DNA from: an uncultured Clostridia bacterium
GTDB lineage: Bacteria; Bacillota; Clostridia; TANB77; CAG-508
Assembly: GCA_934120045.1 (NCBI GenBank)
Contig: CAKOTF010000002.1
Location: forward strand, 152,055-216,054
Direction of reading: 5' to 3'
DNA length: 64,000 nt
Below the pieces are notes generated by a model. The model was not told the origin of the DNA and did no database searches. It saw nothing but the letters and a program-made list of their open reading frames with translations. The position numbers were made by a program, and so were the translations under genes. Below, piece by piece: positions 29,001-34,832 of the stretch (position 1 is its first letter; every line of letters starts with the position of its first letter).

Positions 29001-30431
29001 ATTTTCAAAAACAATTGCTATTTCATCTGGCGTTTTTTCTACTTGTTTTTCAAAATATTTTATAAAAGGTATGTTTTCATCATATTTTAATTCTGTTTTA
29101 TTAAATTCTACAAGTAATTTTTTCTTTTCTTCAGGTGTAACAATATCAATTTCACTAAGTTTTATCTCTTCTTTTGATACTACTTGTTTTATAATATTTA
29201 ATATTCTCTTATGTATGTTTTCAATATCCTCTACTTTATAAATACTTGTTTTATAATCATATGCTATATTCAAATTTCCAGTATCATTTAGGTCATATAT
29301 TTGAATATCTATATTATCTGCACAATAACCATTAAATGTCCATTCTGTTTCATATTCAATATTTCCTTCATTTTGCTTTGCATTTGTTATTTGATATGAT
29401 AATAAAATATTATATAAATTTGGAATACTTTTATTTTCTTTTCTCAATTCTTCTAACAAACATTGATATGAATATTTTTGATGTTTTAACATATCCATAG
29501 AGTCTCTTGCTATATTTTTTATGAATTGTTTAAATTCTATATCTTCATTAATATTAATTTTAAATGGAGCCATATTTATAAACATACCAGCTGCATTTTT
29601 TTCTTTATAATTTGTTCTATTTAAAATAGGTGTACCTATAGTAAATTCATCTAAATTTGATACTTCACCTATATATATCGCATAAATAGCCATAAAAAAA
29701 TTATATAATGATATTTTATTTTCTTTACAATAATTTTTTATTTCTTCTACATTTTCTTTTGAGATTTTATATTGTTTTCTTTCACCTGCAGGATTTGTTT
29801 CGTCAATGTCTCCTTTTATGCTTCCTGGTATTGTTGCAACTTCTGGAATAGTTTTAAATCTTTCTAGCCAGTATTGCTTATCTTTATTATATTTTTCACT
29901 TTCTTGGTATTGTTGTTCTGATTTAATATAGTCTATATATGAATATATAGCCTTTGTTTCTACTTCTTTATTTTGAATTAATTCTGAATATGTTTTTATG
30001 ATGTCATTACAAATAAGCGCTAATGTCCACGCGTCTGAAATTAGATGGTGTATATTGAGCATAAATGCCCCATTTCCATCTATAAATCTAAAGATATAAA
30101 ATTTAAATAATTTTGAATTTTCTAATTGAAATCTTGTTTTTACAATTTTGTTTCTTTCTAATTCTAATTGATTTTTGCCAGCAATATTAATAGTGTCTAT
30201 CTGAATTTCTTTTTTTTCAGATAACACTTGTTCAACATTTCCTTTATTTAACTTAAACTCTAGCCAAAAATTATCATGTTTTTTGCACACAATTTGTATG
30301 GACTCTTTTAATTTTTCAAAGTCCACTTTCTCTTGTATAACTGCTGTACCACAAATATTATTTATGCTACTTCCTTTGTAATATTGTTCAGTTACCCAAA
30401 TTGATTTTTGAGCATTTGTTAAATTTTCCAT
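23010..30431 (-). CDS. Nonribosomal peptide synthetase C-A-T-C-A-T-R (predicted acyl-dipeptide aldehyde synthetase)
   Basis: A 2473-residue two-module synthetase. Condensation 1: 1-435, HHLISD at 128-133. Adenylation 1: 455-940, TSGSTGTPKG 600-609, GYGPSETT 743-750, K934. Thiolation 1: Ser989. Condensation 2: 1045-1465, HHIIMDG 1172-1178. Adenylation 2: 1490-1980, TSGSTGNPKG 1641-1650, K1971. Thiolation 2: Ser2028. Reductase: 2100-2473, GVTGYLG 2107-2113, YxxxK at Y2275/K2279. Aligned by eye to GrsA, A2 reads DILQLGVIWK, one residue from the glycine code; A1 reads DIFQMAGIFK, unassigned. No epimerase, thioesterase, phosphopantetheinyl transferase or exporter is nearby. Related gut clostridial enzymes release dipeptide aldehydes reductively; the leading C domain suggests an N-acyl start. 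Confidence 0.95.
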   Translation of the reverse strand: MENLTNAQKSIWVTEQYYKGSSINNICGTAVIQEKVDFEKLKESIQIVCKKHDNFWLEFKLNKGNVEQVLSEKKEIQIDTINIAGKNQLELERNKIVKTRFQLENSKLFKFYIFRFIDGNGAFMLNIHHLISDAWTLALICNDIIKTYSELIQNKEVETKAIYSYIDYIKSEQQYQESEKYNKDKQYWLERFKTIPEVATIPGSIKGDIDETNPAGERKQYKISKENVEEIKNYCKENKISLYNFFMAIYAIYIGEVSNLDEFTIGTPILNRTNYKEKNAAGMFINMAPFKININEDIEFKQFIKNIARDSMDMLKHQKYSYQCLLEELRKENKSIPNLYNILLSYQITNAKQNEGNIEYETEWTFNGYCADNIDIQIYDLNDTGNLNIAYDYKTSIYKVEDIENIHKRILNIIKQVVSKEEIKLSEIDIVTPEEKKKLLVEFNKTELKYDENIPFIKYFEKQVEKTPDEIAIVFENKEMTYKELNERANSLAYKLRENEVTNNTVVGILLERSFEMLISMLAVLKSGGSYIPIAPDYPKDRIEYMLEDSEATIILTSQNRRNLADKKLINVKDERIYENHKENLENISKPEDLSYLIYTSGSTGTPKGVMLKQKNLSNFYNSMKNIIEYLKDGKNHKILSITTVSFDIFAFETLMSLTRGLTIYLTSENGQKMTSKIERIVKDSNVEIMQTTPSVMKFHLENLNDENSLKSLKYIMLAGEPLTKTLVDRIKQIIPNVTIYNGYGPSETTIFSTIGNATNQEEITIGRPINNTQIYILNKNKKVMPQGTIGELYISGDGVGKGYMNKEQQTNASFITNPFIDGKVMYKVGDLGAFDDKGEITCYGRSDNQVKIRGLRIELQEIEKRIQSVYNIHDCVVLKKVVKGKDALCAYYVERGHVSKSVLKTVLYSKLPEYMVPQYFVKMEQLPHTPNGKVDRKALPDPVIDENELEIVKPRNEIDKELIKIIEKMLQVDKVGINNTLLELGGDSLTAITLTTKVLSKFNVQLNIKDILSNYTIKDMSDYIVENQTKDISKVKIEKVPIQDTYPLSSAQKRIYYSVKMIGEDNIVYNMPGAVLVEKILDIEKIKIVFSTILKRHSILRTRFIFKDNDIRQQVESNVDFEIPVFYNKKDEIKNIVMNFSKPFNLEKEPLIRMEVHYIDNKETLVLMDAHHIIMDGISLNNFIIEFERLYNGDNLKNIPIQYKDYSVWEEKYNESDDIKEKEEYWVNKFKNSEFEQLNLPYDYKATASRSYNGDRVTNIIDEKKFRKIERYAKKIGVSPYMFFISVFYILLYKYTGQSEIILGSPIANRDKNEMKRMIGMFVNNIVTKTNINSEETFQNFLNEMREQILDDISHQPYPFDMLVKKLGIKTDNSRNPLFDVMFTYQNNQENILKLDNTETQIVEINNNIAKFNLSLEIKPKSHTINIEYCTDLFKKETIERLFEHYINAIDFIMNDVNAKIKDIEIISNTEKNKILYEFNDTKMEYPKDKTITELFEEQVKKTPNDVAVVFGDNKLTYKEVNEKANQLARYLREEKNIKPNDIVGVMLPRSIELISTLIGVLKSGACYIPIDPTYPEKRIEYMLENSDAKFLLTNEELFQKLNFENRICIDYNNDEIYSKLNTNFLNTNNPQDLAYIIYTSGSTGNPKGVKITNQNLCNFVFAIKEKIDFSANKTMVSITTISFDIFELELWVTLTSGMKLVVANEEEQHIPELLNKLCEKNKVNMIQTTPSRYSLMFEDENNLKFFENLTDILIGGEAVTEDIISKIKKISKAKIYDVYGPTETTIWSTLKDITNNDIIDIGRPIGNTQVYILDDKLKIVPIGNEGELYIAGDGVGQGYLNREDLTSERYLKNPYLENSIMYQTGDVCKFDSDGNLHYLGRKDGQIKIRGLRIELEEIEKRILEFKGIKKAKVIKQTIGNREIISAYYIASKRIKNADLREYLVKFLPNYMIPSYFTALDEFPYTPNGKVDKKKLPIPNGVLQMESKEYVKPKTDLEIKIAEIWEEVLNTKPIGIKDNFFELGGDSILAMNLNIKLIPLTDKIKYADIFTYPTIEKMVQKIEKDEVHQEENFESLNIKYKDILKRNMEIPTKVQNNNLENILLIGVTGYLGIHILQEVLESANSKIYVIIRKEPGMTIEQKLLNKMHYYFGEKYDKYIGERIIIFQGDMTLDGFGLQQEDLFNVGNSVTTIINSAAKVSHYGNYQEFYNVNVKSVEKIIDFAKTFNCKVFHISTLSISGNAFFEQYYLEQKFKEEQIFTEKEFYIGQQFENVYVRTKFEAEQKILDSILDGVDSYILRVGNLMPRISDGKFQENINENAYMNRLKALMEIGSIPENLLNGYLEFSPIDSTSKAICHTIKYTNSTNRIYHLFNHNHVDVKKLLKYILNFGINILVIKNEEFKQKIKEFMKKSDSDVINMLINDFDKDLNLHYDNNIKVDSKHSIKLLELYGFEWPKIDEKYIGYIVKLLKGE

Positions 30432-30476
30432 TCTCTTAACATCCTTTTATATTTACATTTAGTATTATACTATTAT

Positions 30477-30505
30477 ATTTTATCATCATTTTACATTTTT
30501 GGCAA
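30477..30505 (-). promoter_or_regulatory. Probable promoter of the NRPS operon
   Basis: On the minus strand TTGCCA (30500-30505), a 17-bp spacer and TAAAAT (30477-30482), 46 bases before the NRPS ATG. A second TATAAT-like word lies just downstream. An AAAGGA binding site precedes the ATG by ten bases. Confidence 0.5.
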
Positions 30506-30584
30506 TTTTTTTTCACAATTTTATCATTTTTTGCTATAATTTTTATTTATTACTATTATTTAAGTTTTTGAAAAATGAATAATA

Positions 30585-30632
30585 AAAATGTGTGAACAAT
30601 CAATATATCCACACATTTTTATTTTTTTGTTT
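30585..30632 (-). terminator. Terminator behind the 99-residue gene
   Basis: AATGTGTG (30587-30594) pairs with CACACATT (30610-30617), flanked by T-rich sequence on both strands. It separates the 99-residue gene from the NRPS promoter. Confidence 0.7.
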
Positions 30633-30649
30633 AAACAAAAATTTAATTT

Positions 30650-30949
30650 TCAATTACTTTTTTCTTGATCTATCTGAGCTTGAACAATTAAATCGTCTAA
30701 TTTATCTATTAGAGAATAATCAAAAAATTTCTTTATTTCACTTCCCTGTACTTCATATTTTCTTTTTAATTGCAAAAGTGTTTGTAAATCTTCTTTTTTG
30801 CCTACATAAATTTGGGATATTATTAATGAAATTTCTCCCATAACAGCCGTAGCCACTTTCATATCTTCTTTTTCTTGTACTTCTATCCTTTGATTTTTTT
30901 CTTTCATATTTTCAACTTTCTGTTTAAACAATGATACAATTGTATTCAT
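30650..30949 (-). CDS. Small helical protein of unknown function
   Basis: A 99-residue soluble protein with an ATG at 30949 behind GGAGG. It is strongly charged (KVENMKEKNQRIEVQEKED near the start) and predicted to be helical, without signal peptide, membrane helix or cysteines. I do not recognise a family. It lies directly upstream of the NRPS operon in the same direction but is separated from it by a terminator, so a functional link is only possible, not shown. Confidence 0.65.
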   Translation of the reverse strand: MNTIVSLFKQKVENMKEKNQRIEVQEKEDMKVATAVMGEISLIISQIYVGKKEDLQTLLQLKRKYEVQGSEIKKFFDYSLIDKLDDLIVQAQIDQEKSN

Positions 30950-31127
30950 AAAATTTCCTCCAATATTCTTTTTATGATGCTATCAACATTTATGTAAAAC
31001 TAAAAAGAAAGAGGATTTTCCTCTCACTATTTAGTGATATTTGGAATTTTTTTATTTAAAGTCCGAAATATCATATCACATTTTAATATTTATGTCAAAA
31101 CAATTTGAAATATTTTCCGTAATACTC

Positions 31128-31156
31128 TTGAAAAAACTTCTAAAACATCGTATAAT
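31128..31156 (+). promoter_or_regulatory. Promoter of tRNA-Arg(ACG)
   Basis: TTGAAA (31128-31133), a 17-bp spacer and TATAAT (31151-31156), 18 bases before the tRNA. Confidence 0.82.
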
Positions 31157-31173
31157 ATAAAAGTATTAAAAAT

Positions 31174-31250
<77 letters not shown>

Positions 31251-31252
31251 AT

Positions 31253-31284
31253 AAAAAGCTGAGAACTATTCTCAGCTTTTTATT
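31253..31284. terminator. Bidirectional terminator behind tRNA-Arg
   Basis: AAAAGCTGAGAA pairs with TCTCAGCTTTT around a four-base loop. It ends the tRNA and, on the other strand, the beta-propeller gene. Confidence 0.88.
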
Positions 31285-33200
31285 TATATATCAATAACTT
31301 TAAAAACATTTAATGAATCCATATCAGCAACTCTAACTTGTGAATATGATAAAGTATAATAATTTCCGTTAACAAATACAATTCTTATAACTTCTTCTTC
31401 ATAATTATTGCTTATAGTTCCAATCTCACCTTGTAATGAAAAACCATTTTCTAAGTCAATTTTATAAATAACTGCTCTCGAATTAGTTTTTAAACCAGAT
31501 GATGAATTTATTGGAAATGCCATAATTCCTTTTTCTTTTGAAAATATTGCTGATTTATGGTTATATAATAATTCTGAATATGTGTATTTACTATCTCCAA
31601 CAGCTATTTGAAATACTACTTGTGGATTTGTAAAATCTGAAACATCAAACATTACTAATTTAAGTCCATTATTTGTTACTCTGGTTCCATTTTCTTTTGT
31701 ATCATATCCAAATCCTATTATATGTTTTTCATCATATGGATGTAAATATACGCTATATCCAGGAAGTTGTACTTCTCCTAAAATTTGTGGGTTTGTTGCA
31801 TCTGATAAATCAATTACCCAGAATGGATCTGTTTGTTTAAATGTTACCACATATGCTTTACTTCCCATATATCTTACTGAATATATTTTTTCTCCTTCTG
31901 CTAATCCTTCAATTTTTCCTATTTCTTCTAACTTGCCATTTAACACATATAAATTATTACTTGTATTTTGATTTGACCATATTTCTCCTATAGTTGTTGC
32001 AATTCTAAAATTATCACCATTCTCATCCATTGAGAATTGGTTATTTACGCTTCCTTCAACCTTACATTTAGCTTTATATATAATTTTTCCATTATTTAAT
32101 TCAAATTTCATTAATTTTGTTTTAGTATCAATAACTTTATAATTTTCATCATATTCAACCTCATTTGTTGCAATATACATATTTTTTTCTGATGAATATA
32201 AATATGTTCCTGCTCCTAAAAATGTTTGAATATCTGCTTCATTATCTCCATTAATGTTAATACCTACTAATATTAAATAATTTGCATCTTCTGTTTCATC
32301 TAAATTATAAATTTTGTCATAACTAATACATTTTTCTTCATTAGATATTGCTGTATCAGTATATTTAGGCATATAATCATTTTCATTTAATTCTTCTATA
32401 CTTTTACAACTAATATCATATCCATATATGTTTTCACTTACAGCAAAATATATATTTTCATCTATCATTCTTGACATTGATGTTATATAACTTCCTTCTA
32501 GCATAACATTTCTTATTTCTTTTGGATTACTTCTATCTGTAATATCATATATTATAATTCCTGTTTTTGACTTTGGCGCTTCACTAATATCTTGCATTTC
32601 TGTACTCATTTTTAAATTTTCATTATATGCTATATTTCCTATTAAAGCTAATTTATTATTTTGTACATATATTTCTATAGGATAAAAATTTTCTTCCTTA
32701 AAATTTATTTCTGCTATTTTTCCTGATGTTTCTGCATTCTCAGCATTTATTATTATAAGTCTTTGCTTACTTAAATAATAAATATATTTATCATCTGTTT
32801 TTACAATATCTCCTTCATCAACATTTTCAACTTGGATATTTGTATTTGATTTAGTTTCTAACATGTCTGATTTAGCTACATCTGTTATACTCTCTTGTAA
32901 ATTAAATGAATATTTAGTTTCTCCATTTGTAGAATTTTTACTTTTTATAATATTATAAAAATTCTCAAAATTTCCAACAGTTTCTAAATCAATTTTAGCA
33001 ACATCTTCTTTTTTCATTTCTTGCAATACTTTAGGAGTTTTCTTCTGTGAAAATACTACTACTGATGATAATGCAACAACAAAAACTGCTGCTATATTTA
33101 TTATTCTCTTCATTACTTTTTGTCTTTTTATTTTTTCTTCTTTTTGATATTCATCATATTTTTTATAAATTTCATCTATAAATTGCTTATCAGTTTTCAT
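31284..33200 (-). CDS. Membrane-anchored beta-propeller domain protein, putative ECF regulator
   Basis: The 638-residue protein starts with about 30 cytoplasmic charged residues (DEIYKKYDEYQKEEKIKR), one membrane helix (about 30-48, IINIAAVFVVALSSVVVF) and a large outer domain of the secreted beta-propeller type (PF09826-like), seen in VENVDEGDIVKTDDKYIYY and repeated blades. Its ATG overlaps the end of the ECF sigma gene by 11 bases. The single-helix layout with a short cytoplasmic part next to a sigma factor resembles an anti-sigma arrangement, with the propeller as sensor. No canonical zinc anti-sigma motif is visible, so this role is inference. Confidence 0.85.
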   Translation of the reverse strand: MKTDKQFIDEIYKKYDEYQKEEKIKRQKVMKRIINIAAVFVVALSSVVVFSQKKTPKVLQEMKKEDVAKIDLETVGNFENFYNIIKSKNSTNGETKYSFNLQESITDVAKSDMLETKSNTNIQVENVDEGDIVKTDDKYIYYLSKQRLIIINAENAETSGKIAEINFKEENFYPIEIYVQNNKLALIGNIAYNENLKMSTEMQDISEAPKSKTGIIIYDITDRSNPKEIRNVMLEGSYITSMSRMIDENIYFAVSENIYGYDISCKSIEELNENDYMPKYTDTAISNEEKCISYDKIYNLDETEDANYLILVGININGDNEADIQTFLGAGTYLYSSEKNMYIATNEVEYDENYKVIDTKTKLMKFELNNGKIIYKAKCKVEGSVNNQFSMDENGDNFRIATTIGEIWSNQNTSNNLYVLNGKLEEIGKIEGLAEGEKIYSVRYMGSKAYVVTFKQTDPFWVIDLSDATNPQILGEVQLPGYSVYLHPYDEKHIIGFGYDTKENGTRVTNNGLKLVMFDVSDFTNPQVVFQIAVGDSKYTYSELLYNHKSAIFSKEKGIMAFPINSSSGLKTNSRAVIYKIDLENGFSLQGEIGTISNNYEEEVIRIVFVNGNYYTLSYSQVRVADMDSLNVFKVIDI

Positions 33201-33747
33201 ATTTATATCCCTCCTCTAATACTATTTTTTCCAATGCTCTTCTTGCTCTATATATCAATATTTTTACATTTGATGTTGTTTTATTTAATACATGTCCTAT
33301 TTCTTTATAGCTTAATTCTTCTATATCTGCTAAATATATTACATTTTGATATTCTAATTTTAGTTTTTGAATTGCATTTTTTAAATTTTCTGCTCTTTCA
33401 TTTTTAAATACTTTTTCCTCTAGTTCTTCAACATCTTTAATATTCTCATATTCTTTCTCATCTATTGCTACAATTCTTTTTTCTCTTTTTATATAATTTA
33501 ACGCTTTTGATTTTGCTATTGTATAAAGATATGTTTTTAAAGAATATTCAAATCTGTAATTTTTCTTATGAATTAATATATATAAAAATACATCTTGTGC
33601 TAAATCTTCTGCTATATCTATGCTTTTGGTATATCTTTGTATAAAATATATAATTGAATTTTTATGTCTTTTTACTATTTCTTCAAAACTTTTATTATTA
33701 CCTAATAGAAACTCTTTGTATAGTTCTTTGTCTGTTTTCTCTTGCAT
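33190..33747 (-). CDS. ECF-type RNA polymerase sigma factor
   Basis: A 185-residue sigma-70 family protein with only regions 2 and 4. Region 2 includes AEDLAQDVFLYI and the Trp-free promoter-melting helix YLYTIAKSKALNYIKRE (about 67-83). Region 4 (about 117-170) has the helix-turn-helix ELSYKEIGHVLNKTTSNVKI. Such factors switch on a small regulon in response to envelope stress. ATG 33747 follows AAAGGAGG. The candidate promoter at 33774-33801 resembles ECF promoters, suggesting autoregulation. Confidence 0.92.
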   Translation of the reverse strand: MQEKTDKELYKEFLLGNNKSFEEIVKRHKNSIIYFIQRYTKSIDIAEDLAQDVFLYILIHKKNYRFEYSLKTYLYTIAKSKALNYIKREKRIVAIDEKEYENIKDVEELEEKVFKNERAENLKNAIQKLKLEYQNVIYLADIEELSYKEIGHVLNKTTSNVKILIYRARRALEKIVLEEGYKYEN

Positions 33748-33773
33748 CTTGAATCCTCCTTTTTTCTATCTCT

Positions 33774-33801
33774 TATACAATCTTATCAAAAAAAAGTTAC
33801 A
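33774..33801 (-). promoter_or_regulatory. Candidate autoregulatory ECF promoter
   Basis: On the minus strand TGTAAC (33796-33801) followed by a T tract, a 16-bp gap and TGTATA (33774-33779). This recalls the AAC-plus-T-tract -35 and CGT-like -10 of ECF promoters more than a sigma-A promoter. Confidence 0.45.
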
Positions 33802-33809
33802 TCTACAAG

Positions 33810-33842
33810 AAAAAAGACCATTTCAATTTGAAATAGTCTTTA
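33810..33842 (-). terminator. Terminator of rsgA
   Basis: On the minus strand AAAGAC and ATTTC pair with GAAAT and GTCTTT (one mismatch), followed by a T run. Confidence 0.85.
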
Positions 33843-34718
33843 TTTCCATTTATATTTCTCTTTATCTTTTAATTCATTATATATCTCACAAAATCTTTCA
33901 TATCTACCTTGAGATATTTTTCCATCTTGTACAGCTTGTTTCACTCCACATTTTTCTTCTTTTATATGTGTACAACCAACGAATTCGCAATTTTCTAATT
34001 CTTTCTCAATTTCTATAAAATATTTATCTAATTCTGAACTTTCTATTTCATTTATTTCAAAACTTGAAAATCCTGGTGTATCTGCAATATATGTATTTTC
34101 TTCAATTTCATATAATTTAGTGTCTGTTGTTGTATTTTTACCTTTTTTATTTTTCTTGCTTACTTCTCCTTCTTGTGTTTTATCTGTATTAAATATTGCA
34201 TTTATTAGACTTGATTTTCCAACTCCTGAATTTCCTGAAAATACGCTTACTTTATTTTTTAATATTTCTTTTACTTCTTCAATTCCTTTATTTTCTTTTG
34301 CACTTGTTACAATTACTTTATATCCAACTTTAGAATATTCTTCTTTTATCTCTATATAACTGTCTTGTAAATCTATTTTATTAATAATAATTATTGCATT
34401 TATTCCTAATTTTTCTGCATATGCTAATTGTTTGTCTAACATTAATAAATCTGGTTTTGGATGTTTTGTTGATATTACAAATATTATTTGATCTATATTT
34501 GATATTTTAGGCCTTTTTATTTCGTTTTTTCTTTGTTCTACTTTTTCTATAATAGCTTCTGATTTTTCTTCATCTGTTACTTGTATTTCTACATTGTCTC
34601 CTACTAATGGTGTTATTTCATTATTCTTTAATTTTCCTCTTGCATACGCATTATATTCTTTGCTTTCTGTTTTTATTTTATATACATTTGATATATTTCC
34701 TATTATTTTTCCTTGCAT
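33840..34718 (-). CDS. rsgA: Ribosome small-subunit GTPase RsgA
   Basis: The 292-residue protein has an N-terminal OB fold, a circularly permuted GTPase domain with G4 NKID first, then G1 SGNSGVGKSS and G3 DTPG, and a C-terminal zinc knuckle (CEFVGCTHIKEEKCGVK). RsgA assists late 30S maturation. ATG 34718 follows AAGGAG. It is the last gene behind prkC; a terminator at 34797-34826 separates them, so rsgA is reached by read-through or by a weak promoter with TACAAT near 34770. Confidence 0.95.
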   Translation of the reverse strand: MQGKIIGNISNVYKIKTESKEYNAYARGKLKNNEITPLVGDNVEIQVTDEEKSEAIIEKVEQRKNEIKRPKISNIDQIIFVISTKHPKPDLLMLDKQLAYAEKLGINAIIIINKIDLQDSYIEIKEEYSKVGYKVIVTSAKENKGIEEVKEILKNKVSVFSGNSGVGKSSLINAIFNTDKTQEGEVSKKNKKGKNTTTDTKLYEIEENTYIADTPGFSSFEINEIESSELDKYFIEIEKELENCEFVGCTHIKEEKCGVKQAVQDGKISQGRYERFCEIYNELKDKEKYKWK

Positions 34719-34796
34719 TATTTATTTGCTTTTCTCCTTTTCTTTTTTATAACATATATATTGTATCATATTTTGGAGAATTATAAAATATATAAT

Positions 34797-34828
34797 AAAA
34801 AACTCCCAAAATTAATGAGAGTTTTTAT
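34797..34828 (-). terminator. Terminator between prkC and rsgA
   Basis: On the minus strand AAAACTC pairs with GAGTTTT around an A+T loop, followed by T residues, directly after the prkC stop codon. Confidence 0.75.
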
Positions 34829-34832
34829 CATT

